Shown: piece by piece, positions 50,063 through 58,887 of the stretch
Layout of the letters: every line of letters begins with the position of its first letter
How positions within the stretch are numbered: the stretch's first letter is position 1
NCBI RefSeq assembly: GCF_900102525.1
Contig: NZ_FNBZ01000002.1
Span: 1-64,000 of the forward strand
DNA: 64,000 nucleotides
Direction: 5' to 3'
Origin: Allobosea robiniae
GTDB taxonomy: Bacteria > Pseudomonadota > Alphaproteobacteria > Rhizobiales > Beijerinckiaceae
The notes under the pieces: generated by a model
Told to the model about the DNA's origin: nothing
The model's database searches: none
Seen by the model: only the letters and a program-made list of their open reading frames with translations
Translations under genes and position numbers: made by a program

Positions 50063-51066
50063 TGCGCCCGCCGTCGATCTCCTATCCGGTGCTGGTCGCC
50101 GATATCGGCGGCACGAACTGCCGGCTGTCGCTGGTGACCGATGCGGACTGCGCGCACCGGCCGCTGGCCAGGATCGGTACGGGCAGCTATCCGACGGCGG
50201 AAGCTGCCTTCGCCGCCGTGCTCGCCGACGTGCCGGAGAAGCCGCGTTCGGCGGTGATCGCCGTCGCCGGGCCGCTCGATGGCCGGCAGGCGCAATTGAC
50301 CAATGCCGTCTGGCATCTCGATGGGCCGCGGATCGCGGGCGCTCTTGGCCTGAGCCAGGGCCTAATGGTCAATGATTTCGAGGCGCTCTCGGCCTCGCTC
50401 GCGGTGCTGCGGCCCAGTGATCTCACCACTCTGGTCGAGGGCGATCCCGAGCCTGAAGGCGTGAAACTGGTGCTCGGGCCGGGCACCGGTTTCGGCGCGG
50501 CGGCGCTTCTGATGCGGGGCGAGCGCGGCGTGCTGATCCCGACTGAATCCGGCCATATCGGTATCGGCCCGGAGGACCAGACCGAGCAGAAGATCTGGCC
50601 GGCGCTGAGCGAAGGCATCCCGCGCCTGACGGTCGAGCATCTCCTCAGCGGCGACGGGTTGGTACGCCTGCACAAGGCGGTGGCCCGGACCTCCGGCATG
50701 CTGGAGGCGGAGGTCAGTGCGGCGGATGTTTCCCGCCTCGCGCATGACGGCGATCCGGCGGCGCTGATGGCCGTCGTCTGCTTCTGGCGCCTGCTGGGGC
50801 GCGTCGCCGGCGATCTCGCTCTGGTCTTCAAGGCGACCGGCGGCGTCTTCATCGCCGGCGGCATCGCACCGCATCTCTTGCCGCTCGCGGACAAGACGGC
50901 GATTCGCGCAGCCTTCGCCGGCAAGCCGCCGATGGAGGATCTGGCGGAACGTTTTGCCCTGCATGTCATCACCGCGACCGATGCGGCCGAGCAGGGACTG
51001 GCGGCGATCGCCGCCAATCTCCATCGCTTCGGGCTCGACGATCCCAAGCGGCTGTGGTTTGGCTGA
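50062..51066 (+). CDS. glk: Glucokinase
   Basis: Glucokinase phosphorylates glucose to glucose 6-phosphate in the cytoplasm. The 334-residue protein is of the group-A (Glk) ROK-independent type. It has phosphate-1 motif VADIGGTNCRLSLV, the hinge LGPGTGFGAAALL with ESGHIGIGP (metal-free Glk lacks the ROK zinc motif) and the adenosine-side FIAGGIAPHLLP. Length is normal. Its ATG overlaps the hyi stop by one base. Co-location with an isomerase of glyoxylate metabolism is unusual and may indicate only operon assembly. Confidence 0.9.
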   Translation: MRPPSISYPVLVADIGGTNCRLSLVTDADCAHRPLARIGTGSYPTAEAAFAAVLADVPEKPRSAVIAVAGPLDGRQAQLTNAVWHLDGPRIAGALGLSQGLMVNDFEALSASLAVLRPSDLTTLVEGDPEPEGVKLVLGPGTGFGAAALLMRGERGVLIPTESGHIGIGPEDQTEQKIWPALSEGIPRLTVEHLLSGDGLVRLHKAVARTSGMLEAEVSAADVSRLAHDGDPAALMAVVCFWRLLGRVAGDLALVFKATGGVFIAGGIAPHLLPLADKTAIRAAFAGKPPMEDLAERFALHVITATDAAEQGLAAIAANLHRFGLDDPKRLWFG

Positions 51067-51097
51067 GCGGCCTTTTCACGACGTCGCATAGGTTCGC

Positions 51098-52144
51098 GTG
51101 CAGCCCATCCATTCGATCCAGGTCCTGCGCGCGCTCGCGGCCTTCATGGTCGCGATCCACCATGTCCAGCCGGATGCCGCCGTGGTGGCCGCGCGCGGGG
51201 GCCTGAGTTTCACGCGCAGCGATCTCCTGCCCTGGATGGCGGGCGTCGACATCTTCTTCGTCGTCTCCGGCTTCATCATGGTCCATGCCTCGCAGGACCT
51301 GTTCGGTCGCGACGGCGCCTCGCGCCTGTTCCTGAAGCGCCGGCTGGCGCGCATCGTGCCGCTCTACTGGGCGGTGACGACGCTGTTCCTGCTGGTCGGG
51401 TTCGCGGTTCCCGCTGTGCTCAATTCCGGCGTGCCGAGCCTCCAGCAGATCGTAGGCTCCTACCTGTTCTGGCCGGTGGTCTCGACGCAAGGCTTCGTAC
51501 AGCCGGTCTATTCACTGGGCTGGACGCTGAACTACGAGATGCTGTTCTACGTGCTGTTCGCGGCCGGCCTGATGCTGCCGCGGCGCTGGACCTTGCCTGC
51601 GATCACGCTCGTCCTGGCGTTGCTGGTCGCGGCCGAGAGCCTGAGCGGGCCGCTGGCGCTGCCTCTCGGCTTCTGGGGGCAGCCGATCGTGCTCGAATTC
51701 GCGGCGGGGATGGGGATTGCAGTCCTCTGGCAAAAAGGCTTGCGATTGCACGGGGCGTTGCGCATCGCCGTTGCGATAGCCGGTGCCGCATTATTGGTCG
51801 CGGCTGCCCATATTCCCGGCGCGGACGGTCCTTGGAGCAGCGTCCTCTGGCGGGGTGGGGCCGCCGTCCTCCTGATGCTGGCTGCCGGCTGTGGTCGCGA
51901 GGGCATCGTGCCCCTGAAGCCGGTGAAGGCTTTGGCCGCTGTGGGCGATGCCTCCTATGCGCTTTATCTCGTCCATCCCTTCGTAATCCGGGGGATGCGC
52001 GAGGTCGTGCTGCGGCTCGGTTTGCATTCACCGATGCTCTATATCGCGCTGGCGCTCGCCGGCTCCGTGATCGCGGCGCTGCTGCTCTACCGCTTCTTCG
52101 AGAAGCCGGCGACGCGACTGGCCCGGCGCTGGCTTGGAAGTTGA
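51098..52144 (+). CDS. OafA/acyltransferase-3 family membrane protein
   Basis: The 348-residue inner-membrane protein has about ten spans and begins IHSIQVLRALAAFMVAIHH, with the catalytic-type H-x(10)-D-like pattern of acyltransferase family 3 (VDIFFVVSGFIMVH). It also has the typical loop FLKRRLARIVPLYW and a final SYALYLVHPFVIRGM. Members O-acetylate or O-acylate cell-surface sugars. Start GTG at 51098. It follows glk by 31 bases on the same strand. The sugar acceptor is unknown. Confidence 0.9.
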   Translation: MQPIHSIQVLRALAAFMVAIHHVQPDAAVVAARGGLSFTRSDLLPWMAGVDIFFVVSGFIMVHASQDLFGRDGASRLFLKRRLARIVPLYWAVTTLFLLVGFAVPAVLNSGVPSLQQIVGSYLFWPVVSTQGFVQPVYSLGWTLNYEMLFYVLFAAGLMLPRRWTLPAITLVLALLVAAESLSGPLALPLGFWGQPIVLEFAAGMGIAVLWQKGLRLHGALRIAVAIAGAALLVAAAHIPGADGPWSSVLWRGGAAVLLMLAAGCGREGIVPLKPVKALAAVGDASYALYLVHPFVIRGMREVVLRLGLHSPMLYIALALAGSVIAALLLYRFFEKPATRLARRWLGS

Positions 52145-52156
52145 GGCGGCTGAGCC

Positions 52157-52510
52157 TCAGCTCAGCTTCATGCCCTTCAAGGACTGGCCGACCACCCCGC
52201 CATCCCTGCGGCGCTGGGCTCGCTTCGACTTGATCGTCGCGACATGCTCGGGCTGCGGGAAATAGCCGCGCTCCATGACCTCCAGCGAATATTCCTCATA
52301 GGTGAGGCCGAGCGCCGAGGCCTTCTCCTCGCGCCTGAGCGCGATCTCGCGCGGCTTCTTCCAGGCCTTGCGATGGGCGAAGCGCCAATCGAAATAGCGG
52401 CCGATAGTGCCGGAGCCGGTGGCAGCGCGGCGCTTGCGCTCCTTCAGCGGCGGGCCGCCATTATGGCCGATCCCGATCGGGCGTTCGCTGGGCATCGCTC
52501 TTGGACTCAT
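52157..52510 (-). CDS. Small hypothetical protein with GHNGGPP motif
   Basis: The 117-residue product is basic and has no membrane segment. It opens with PIGIGHNGGPPLKERKRR, an alphaproteobacterial N-terminal motif seen in several small uncharacterised proteins, and continues as charged helices (RFAHRKAWKKPREIALRREE, GLTYEEYSLEVMERGYFP). Not a function I can name; a nucleic-acid role is possible from charge alone. Its stop is 12 bases from that of the acyltransferase (convergent), and its start is divergent from the ABC-F gene at 52631. Confidence 0.7.
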   Translation of the reverse strand: MSPRAMPSERPIGIGHNGGPPLKERKRRAATGSGTIGRYFDWRFAHRKAWKKPREIALRREEKASALGLTYEEYSLEVMERGYFPQPEHVATIKSKRAQRRRDGGVVGQSLKGMKLS

Positions 52511-52630
52511 CAGGTCTCAATCCCGATCACGATAAGGGGCGGAACAGGGCTGGCAAGGGCCGTGCCAGACTTGCGGGCGTGACAGGGCGGCGGTGGCGGT
52601 CTATCCCGCAGGCCGAACACAGGACGGATC

Positions 52631-54436
52631 ATGGCCCCCTTGCTGCATCTGCGCGACGTCGCGCTCACCTTCGGCGGACAGCCGCTGCTCGAAGCCGCCG
52701 AGATCGCGGTTTCGGCGGGCGAACGCGTCTGCCTGGTCGGCCGCAACGGCTCGGGCAAGTCGACGCTGCTGAAGATCGCGGCGGGTATCGTCGACCCCGA
52801 TCATGCCGAGCGCTTCGTGCAGCCGGGCTCGACCATCCGCTATCTGCCGCAGGAGCCAGATTTCACCGGCTACAGGACCTCGCTCGCCTATGTCGAGGCG
52901 GGGCTCGGGCCGGGCGACGACGCCTATCGCGCGCAATACCTCATCACGGAACTCGGCCTGACCGGCGAGGAGGACCCCGCCACCATGTCCGGGGGCGAAT
53001 CGCGCCGGACGGCGCTGGCACGGGTGCTGGCGCCGGAGCCCGATATCCTGCTGCTGGACGAGCCGACCAACCATCTCGACCTGCCGGTGATCGAATGGCT
53101 GGAGCAGGAGTTGAAATCGCTGCGCTCGGCCATGGTGCTGATCAGCCATGACCGACGCTTCCTGACCTCGCTCTCGCGCGCGACGATCTGGCTCGACCGC
53201 GGCGTGACGCGGCGGATGGATAAGGGATTTGGGGATTTCGAGGCCTGGCGCGACGAGGTGCTGGCGCAGGAGGAACTCGACCGCCACAAGCTCGACCGCA
53301 AGATCGCCCGAGAGGAGGACTGGCTGCGCTACGGCGTCAGTGCAAGGCGCACGCGCAACCAGCGCCGTCTCGGCGAGCTCCATTCGCTGCGTGACCAGCG
53401 CCGCACGGCGCGGGCCGCGCAGGGCAATGTCCGGCTGGAGGCGAGCGAGGCGCAGACCTCCGGCAAGCTCGTGATCGAGGCGATCGACGTCGCCAAGGCC
53501 TATGGCGATAATGTCGTGATCAAGAACCTGTCCCTGCGCGTCGCGCGCGGCGACCGGATCGGCATCGTCGGGCCGAACGGCGCCGGCAAGACTACATTGA
53601 TCAACCTGCTGACCGGGGCGCTGGCGCCCGATAGCGGCACGGTGAAGCTCGGCACGGCGCTGGAGATGGTGACGCTCGACCAGCGCCGCGAGAGCCTCGA
53701 CCCGGCGACGCCGCTCGGCGATGCGCTGACCGGGGGCGGCTCGGATCAGGTCATGGTTGGCGGCCAGCCGCGCCATGTGATCGCCTATATGAAGGACTTC
53801 CTATTCCAGCCGATCCAGCGCGGCACGCCCGTCGGCGCGCTCTCCGGCGGCGAGCGAGGGCGATTGATGCTGGCGCGGGCGCTGGCGAAGCCCTCGAACC
53901 TGCTCGTGCTGGACGAGCCGACCAACGACCTCGACCTCGAGACGCTCGACCTGCTGCAGGAATTGCTCGCCGAGTATCAGGGCACGGTGCTGCTGGTCAG
54001 CCACGACCGCGACTTCATCGACCGGGTCGTCTCGGCGGTGCTGATCTCGGATGGCGACGGGGTCTGGACCGAATTCGCCGGCGGCTATTCCGACATGCTG
54101 GCGCAGCGCGGGCGTGGCGTCGGAGCCAAAGTACGGCCGGTCGAGAAGGCGGCGCCTGCCGCTGCCAAGGCTGCGTCATCACCGGCCACGTCCGCCTCCA
54201 AGCGCAAGCTCTCCTTCAATGAGAAGCATGCGCTGGAGACGCTGCCGAAGAAGGTCGAGGCGCTGCAGGCGGAGGCCGCGAAGCTCAATGCCGCCGTGGC
54301 CGGCGATCTCTATACGCGCGATCCGAAGCTCTTCGCCAAGGCGACGGCGCGTCTCGAAGAGGTCGCGCGCGAGATCGGTGACGCCGAGGAGCGCTGGCTG
54401 GAGCTGGAGATGCTGCGCGAGGAGATCGGGGCGTAA
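52631..54436 (+). CDS. ABC-F family ATPase (Uup-like)
   Basis: ABC-F proteins are soluble twin-ATPases that act on ribosomes or, for Uup, in DNA-linked stress responses. The 601-residue protein has ABC1 (Walker A GRNGSGKST, signature SGGESRR, Walker B LLLDEPTNHLD), an inter-domain helix linker (about 225-275) and ABC2 (GPNGAGKTT, SGGERGR, LVLDEPTNDLD). A charged C-terminal extension with a helical coiled coil follows (about 535-600; KVEALQAEAAKLNAAVAGDLY), which is the Uup layout. No transmembrane partner is present. RBS AGGA precedes the ATG. Stand-alone gene between hypothetical and SDR genes. Confidence 0.9.
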   Translation: MAPLLHLRDVALTFGGQPLLEAAEIAVSAGERVCLVGRNGSGKSTLLKIAAGIVDPDHAERFVQPGSTIRYLPQEPDFTGYRTSLAYVEAGLGPGDDAYRAQYLITELGLTGEEDPATMSGGESRRTALARVLAPEPDILLLDEPTNHLDLPVIEWLEQELKSLRSAMVLISHDRRFLTSLSRATIWLDRGVTRRMDKGFGDFEAWRDEVLAQEELDRHKLDRKIAREEDWLRYGVSARRTRNQRRLGELHSLRDQRRTARAAQGNVRLEASEAQTSGKLVIEAIDVAKAYGDNVVIKNLSLRVARGDRIGIVGPNGAGKTTLINLLTGALAPDSGTVKLGTALEMVTLDQRRESLDPATPLGDALTGGGSDQVMVGGQPRHVIAYMKDFLFQPIQRGTPVGALSGGERGRLMLARALAKPSNLLVLDEPTNDLDLETLDLLQELLAEYQGTVLLVSHDRDFIDRVVSAVLISDGDGVWTEFAGGYSDMLAQRGRGVGAKVRPVEKAAPAAAKAASSPATSASKRKLSFNEKHALETLPKKVEALQAEAAKLNAAVAGDLYTRDPKLFAKATARLEEVAREIGDAEERWLELEMLREEIGA

Positions 54437-54539
54437 AACCCTGCCATCCGATTTTCGCACTCGCCCGCGCGCAAAAGCGCATTTACGGCCGCGCTCAATC
54501 GTTTCAAACATCGTGGCATCAAGACCACGAGGAATGACC

Positions 54540-55286
54540 ATGAGACTGAAGGGCAAGACGGCGCTGGTGACCGGCGCGGCGCAGGGGTTCGGCTTCGGCA
54601 TCGCCGAGACCTTCGTGCGTGAAGGCGCGCGCGTCGCGGTGCTGGACATCAACGGCGACAAGGCCAAGGAGGCCGCCAAGGCGATCGGTCGCAAGGCCTT
54701 CGCGGTGACCTGCGACGTCGGCAAGGCGAAGAGCGTCGACAAGGCGGTCGAGAAGATCCTGGCCAAGGTCGGGCGGCTCGACATCGTCGTGAACAATGCC
54801 GGCACCACTCATCGCAACAAGCCGATGACCGAGGTGACCGAGGAGGAGTTCGACCGCATCTTCGCCGTGAACGTGAAGTCGATCTATCTGATGGCGCGGG
54901 CGACCGTGCCGCATTTCCGGCAGCATGGCGGTGGCGTGATCCTGAACATCGGCTCGACGGCGGGCCTGCGTCCGCGCCCGGGCCTGACCTGGTACAACGG
55001 CTCGAAGGGTGCGGCGAACCTGATCTCGCAGTCGATGGCGGTCGAACTCGCGCCGGACAAGATCCGCGTCAACGCGATCGCGCCGGTCGCCGGCGAGACG
55101 CCGCTGCTCGCCACCTTCATGGGCGAGGACACGCCGGAGCGCCGCGCGCAGTTCACCGCCTCGATCCCGTGGGGCCGGTTCTCGACGCCGCAGGACATCG
55201 CCAATGCCGCGCTGTTCCTGTGCTCGGACGAGGCCGACATGGTGACGGGCTCGGTGCTGGCGGTCGACGGCGGCCGCTGCGTCTGA
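54540..55286 (+). CDS. Short-chain dehydrogenase/reductase
   Basis: The 248-residue protein is a classical SDR. It has the cofactor loop TGAAQGFGFGIA (11-22), Asp36 after strand 2 (AVLDINGD), NNAG (85-88), Ser139-Tyr152-Lys156 (IGST, WYNGSKGA) and the C-terminal SVLAVDGG. Asp36 favours NAD(H) over NADP(H). The closest groups include 3-oxoacyl-ACP reductases and sugar dehydrogenases, so the substrate is open. The ATG at 54540 has GAGGAATGACC just ahead. It is followed by a large nested palindrome. Confidence 0.9.
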   Translation: MRLKGKTALVTGAAQGFGFGIAETFVREGARVAVLDINGDKAKEAAKAIGRKAFAVTCDVGKAKSVDKAVEKILAKVGRLDIVVNNAGTTHRNKPMTEVTEEEFDRIFAVNVKSIYLMARATVPHFRQHGGGVILNIGSTAGLRPRPGLTWYNGSKGAANLISQSMAVELAPDKIRVNAIAPVAGETPLLATFMGEDTPERRAQFTASIPWGRFSTPQDIANAALFLCSDEADMVTGSVLAVDGGRCV

Positions 55287-55298
55287 GAGCCCTGTCTT

Positions 55299-55448
55299 CC
55301 CGTGCGCGCTGCGGCGCGCAGTGCCGCTGCGCAGACACGGGACCGTTCTCAGAAATGGGCACCCTGTCGAGCGCGCGACGATGGGAGTTTTCATCGTCGC
55401 GCGGTCCCGTGTCTGCGCCGCAGCGTTGCACGCTGCAGCGCGCACGGG
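55299..55448. repeat. Nested 47-bp inverted repeats with central hairpin
   Basis: The arms at 55299-55345 and 55402-55448 are inverted copies of 47 bases with 41 matches by eye, beginning CCCGTGCGCGCTGC. Each arm itself starts CCCGTG and ends with CACGGG, so each can fold alone. Inside, CGCGCGACGATG (55372-55383) and CATCGTCGCGCG (55392-55403) form a perfect 12-bp stem with the loop GGAGTTTT. It fills the gap between the convergent SDR (stop 55286) and metallophosphoesterase (stop 55459) genes. It could act as a two-way terminator or be a BIME- or MITE-like element. Confidence 0.85.
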
Positions 55449-55458
55449 ATGACGCCTG

Positions 55459-56379
55459 TCAGGCGCCTTTCGTCAGAGCGATTTCCTGACGGAGAATCAC
55501 CGTACCGTCCGGTTCGAAGCCGCGCTGTTCCAGCGTGATCCGCGGCTCCCTGGCGTCGCCCTCGATGCGGAAGAGATGCCAGGTGCCGAGTTCGCCATGA
55601 CCGCGCGGGCCGATCGAGGCCGAGGGCACGCCGATGATCGGCACGTCGCGATCGGTGCCCGGCCGCCAGGCCAGCGAAAAGCTGTGATTGTGGCCGTGCA
55701 GGACGAGATCGGCGCCCTTGCGCTTCAGCATCGCCTCGAAGGCGGCGGCATCGACCAGTTCGCGGCCACGCTTGGCGCCGCCGACATAGGGCGGGTGATG
55801 GATCAGCACGACGCGGATGAGGTCTTCGTCGCGGGCGCGGTCCAGAAGCGCTGCGGTGCGGGCGATCTGCTCGCTGCCGACGCGGCCGGTCGCCATCAGC
55901 GGCAGGGTCGGAACGCCGCTGTTGACGCCGATCAGGGCGATCGGGCCGCGGCGGCGATACCAGGGATAGCCGGCCTTGCCCTCGTCATCGGCGATCCAGG
56001 GCGCGAGCAGGCCGGCCAAGGGCTTCAACGATGAGCGGGCATAGGCGTCGTGATTACCGGGCACGAAGCTGACCGTCTCGCGCGGGCCGAGCGTGTCGAG
56101 GAAGGCGATGGCCGTCTTGAATTCGTCGGGCAGGCCGATATGGGCGACATCGCCGGTGCAGGCGATGTGATCGGGCACATGCGCGTGGATATCGGCGACG
56201 ATCCGCGTCAGGATATCCATGTCATGGGCATGCCGGCGCTTGCGACGCCAGTTGACGTAGCCGGTCGCGCGCTTGCCGAAGAGCTGATGCAGCGAAAACC
56301 CGGCGAGCGGGCCGAGATGCGGGTCGGACAGATGCGCGAGCTTGAACACGCTCAAGCGCTTGCCCCCGCAGGAGGCCAT
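55459..56379 (-). CDS. Calcineurin-like metallophosphoesterase
   Basis: The 306-residue cytoplasmic protein shows the full set of metal ligands: Asp19-x-His21 (LSDPHLG), GDVAH, GNHD, HHPPYVGG and GHNH (VLHGHNHSF). This is the Icc/CpdA-like layout of phosphodiesterases. The natural substrate (cyclic nucleotide, lipid or other phosphodiester) is unknown. The start ATG at 56379 adds about ten residues before the conserved FKLAHLSDPH; a later non-ATG start is possible. It is convergent with the SDR gene across a nested palindrome. Confidence 0.88.
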   Translation of the reverse strand: MASCGGKRLSVFKLAHLSDPHLGPLAGFSLHQLFGKRATGYVNWRRKRRHAHDMDILTRIVADIHAHVPDHIACTGDVAHIGLPDEFKTAIAFLDTLGPRETVSFVPGNHDAYARSSLKPLAGLLAPWIADDEGKAGYPWYRRRGPIALIGVNSGVPTLPLMATGRVGSEQIARTAALLDRARDEDLIRVVLIHHPPYVGGAKRGRELVDAAAFEAMLKRKGADLVLHGHNHSFSLAWRPGTDRDVPIIGVPSASIGPRGHGELGTWHLFRIEGDAREPRITLEQRGFEPDGTVILRQEIALTKGA

Positions 56380-56429
56380 CAGTCAAGCGCGCCGACGGCG
56401 CGCCTGGACTGCGGAAGGGCCCGAAAGCC

Positions 56430-56546
56430 TCAGTTGGCGGCGCCGGTCAGTTCCGACACGATGCGGGAATCGGTCAGCGTGATGGCGGGCTTCCAGACAT
56501 AGGCCGGCTTGGCCTTGAGGCGGGCGATGATGAAAGAGAGAAGCAT
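56430..56546 (-). CDS. Possible 38-residue small protein
   Basis: A short frame encodes MLLSFIIARLKAKPAYVWKP followed by AITLTDSRIVSELTGAAN. An AGGA lies about ten bases before the ATG. It can extend upstream to 56636 (68 residues). No family is recognised and there is no membrane or repeat pattern beyond a short hydrophobic start. It is divergent from the NUDIX gene. Real small proteins and chance frames cannot be separated by eye in high-GC DNA. Confidence 0.3.
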   Translation of the reverse strand: MLLSFIIARLKAKPAYVWKPAITLTDSRIVSELTGAAN

Positions 56547-56681
56547 GATTTCGGTGTCCTGATGTTGCAGTGCGATATCTGCCTCATTTGGGGCGCGTTT
56601 GTGGCGGAACAACTGAGCTGGTTGACGGTCCGTCATGCAGTTTTTGCATAGACAATTAACTCAGCCTTGAGAATCGATCGG

Positions 56682-57191
56682 ATGCAATCAGAGACGCCCC
56701 AGCCCGCCGCCGATCCGGACAGGCCGCGAACACTCGCGCAGCGCCTGCTGACCCGCCTGCTGCATGTCTATTTCCGCTTCGCGCGCGGCGTGACCTTCGG
56801 CGTGCGCGGCGTCGTGCTGAACGATCGTGGCGAGGTCTTCCTGATCCGCCACACCTATGTGCCCGGCTGGCATTTCCCGGGCGGCGGGGTCGAGGTCGGC
56901 GAGACGGCGGAATTGTCGCTGGAGCGCGAATTGTCGGAGGAGGCAGGCATCGCCCCGACCGAGCGGCCGGTCCTGCACGGGTTGTTCTTCAACCGCAGGA
57001 TCTCGCGGCGCGACCATGTCGCCGTCTATGTGCTCCGCCGGTTCCGGGTCGAGCGCGTCAAGAAGCCTGATCGCGAGATCGCGGAAGCCGGCTTCTTCCC
57101 GCTGGACCGGCTGCCGAACGGTACGACGCCGGCAACGCGGCGGCGGCTGGCGGAGATCATCTCCGGGCAGCCGCCTGCGATCGAATGGTGA
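56682..57191 (+). CDS. NUDIX hydrolase
   Basis: The 169-residue protein has a NUDIX fold (about 42-165) with the box G-x5-E-x7-REL-SEEAG-I in GGGVEVGETAELSLERELSE. NUDIX enzymes cleave nucleoside-diphosphate-linked substrates, using Mg bound by the Glu pair. A leading helix (RTLAQRLLTRLLHVYFRFAR) precedes the domain and may be a subgroup feature. The substrate is unknown. The ATG at 56682 was preferred to a TTG five codons upstream. Convergent with the exported lyase gene (18 bases). Confidence 0.88.
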   Translation: MQSETPQPAADPDRPRTLAQRLLTRLLHVYFRFARGVTFGVRGVVLNDRGEVFLIRHTYVPGWHFPGGGVEVGETAELSLERELSEEAGIAPTERPVLHGLFFNRRISRRDHVAVYVLRRFRVERVKKPDREIAEAGFFPLDRLPNGTTPATRRRLAEIISGQPPAIEW

Positions 57192-57209
57192 GCCTGGCTG
57201 CCCGACCGT

Positions 57210-58748
57210 TCAGTTCGCGCTTTTCGCCAGCGTGCCGAAATCGGCGTCGAGCTTGGCCAGGCCCGCTGCGATCTTCGCGCGCCGATCCTTGATCCAGGTA
57301 TCCTGCCTGTCGATGCGTTGCTTCGCCTCGGCGAGCATCCGGTCCATCTCGGCCGGCTGCGGGCCGCCCGATGTGGCGCGGTTCCTGATGATCGCGACGG
57401 GGTCGAGCGTCGCGCGGAACTCGGCCTCGCTCATCGGCAATTCGGCTGCGGCGAGCCCCATCTCGGTCGCCGCCTTGCGGTAGATCGCCTGCGCCTGGGC
57501 ATAGGGAAACTCGGTCGGTTTGATGTTGTTGAGTTTGGCGTAGTCCACGACCTCCGATGCGAAATGATGTCCGGCGCGGAAGGGCAGCTTGTATTTCCGC
57601 ATCAGCACATCGGCGAGTTCCTGGGAGGCGGTCCAGTCGCTGTTGAGCTCTTCGAGCGCGCGTTCCGGGTCGATGGCGAGCGCCTTCAGGATGCGGTCGA
57701 GCCCCTGCAGGGCCTTGGTCGCGCTGTCGGTCATGGCGCTGTTGGCCTTGGCGCCCTTGGCGTCAGGCATGCCGGGCGGGATGTTATGTGCCTTGAAAAC
57801 CGGCCCCACCGCCAATGACAGAGCGGTCGAAGCGTCCTCGCGGGTGCCGTTCAGCAGGCCCGGATTGCGCTTCTGCGGCATGGCACTGGAGACATAGGTG
57901 TTGCCGCCGCCGGTCGTGCCGCCGCCCTCGCGCAGCAGGATCCAGGGCCGTGCCTGGGCATATTGCGTCATTACGTCCTCGATGAACCCGCCGACATGCA
58001 GCGCAATGCCGGTGACGATGCCGCCGACCTCCACGGGCAGGTCGGCAGCCGCGATCTGCGAGGCGTCATAGGCGTTCTCGACGAGGCCGGCGAAGCCGAG
58101 ATAGTCAGCCATGCGCTGGCGATCGAGCGGCCAGCTCGTGCCGTTGAGCACGGTCGTACCCATCGGCGAAAGGTCGACGCGCGCATAGGTTTCGCGGATG
58201 CGCTGTGCGTCGCGGTCGAGGCCGGCGGCGAGGCCCAGAAGATAATGGCCATAGCTGTTGGGCTGGGCGGCGACGCCGTTGGTGTAGTTGGGCACGACGG
58301 TGTCGCGATGCGTCGCCGCGAGATCGACCATCGTCCGTGTCGCCCGGTTGAGCTGGTCGGCCAGCAACAAGAGCCGGTCGCGCATGATCGCGGCGCGGTA
58401 GGTCGCATGCATGTCCTGACTGGAACGCCCGGCATGGATCAGCGTGACCTCGACCCCGGCTTCCTTGATCATCAAGGGCTCGAAGGTGATGACGGTCGAG
58501 GGGCGCTTGGCGCCGGGCTGGCCGCCGGCTTCGATCACTTTGGCGATGCCTTTCGCCAGCTTCGGCGCCAGCGACCGATCGAGCAGGCCCTGCTCCGAAT
58601 TGATGACCGTGCTCGCCTTGTTGATCTCGCCGAGCCAGAAGAACTCGTCCCGGACGGGCTCCTTCGGTGGTGCCGTCTGCTGGGCGTGGGCGGGCAAGGA
58701 GATCGCCGTCAGAAGGAGGGCGGCGGCGAGCGGTTTCAATCCGGACAT
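57210..58748 (-). CDS. Exported argininosuccinate-lyase-like protein
   Basis: The 512-residue protein has a clear signal peptide (1-22, ISLPAHA-QQ), so it should be periplasmic. The mature part belongs to the fumarase/aspartase/argininosuccinate-lyase superfamily. It has C1-like HAGRSSQDMHAT (106-117), C2-like PNYTNGVAAQPNSYGHYLLG (153-172) and the signature SSAMPQKRNP (287-296). In active argininosuccinate lyase, C2 contains GYTHLQ; here the His is Asn157, while the signature serines remain. Activity on argininosuccinate is therefore doubtful. The start at 58748 is fixed by GGAGG six bases upstream. No arginine genes are near. Confidence 0.85.
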   Translation of the reverse strand: MSGLKPLAAALLLTAISLPAHAQQTAPPKEPVRDEFFWLGEINKASTVINSEQGLLDRSLAPKLAKGIAKVIEAGGQPGAKRPSTVITFEPLMIKEAGVEVTLIHAGRSSQDMHATYRAAIMRDRLLLLADQLNRATRTMVDLAATHRDTVVPNYTNGVAAQPNSYGHYLLGLAAGLDRDAQRIRETYARVDLSPMGTTVLNGTSWPLDRQRMADYLGFAGLVENAYDASQIAAADLPVEVGGIVTGIALHVGGFIEDVMTQYAQARPWILLREGGGTTGGGNTYVSSAMPQKRNPGLLNGTREDASTALSLAVGPVFKAHNIPPGMPDAKGAKANSAMTDSATKALQGLDRILKALAIDPERALEELNSDWTASQELADVLMRKYKLPFRAGHHFASEVVDYAKLNNIKPTEFPYAQAQAIYRKAATEMGLAAAELPMSEAEFRATLDPVAIIRNRATSGGPQPAEMDRMLAEAKQRIDRQDTWIKDRRAKIAAGLAKLDADFGTLAKSAN

Positions 58749-58887
58749 CGATTCCTCCGTTCCGAAAGGCGATAGCGCTCTCGGTGTCTGTGGCCCTGTT
58801 CCCCCACCTGAAACTGGAGTTGAGACCAAAGCGGCGGGGCCGGCAAGCCATCGCAGGACCGGCGCAAAGCGGGGGCCGTCTGGCCGC

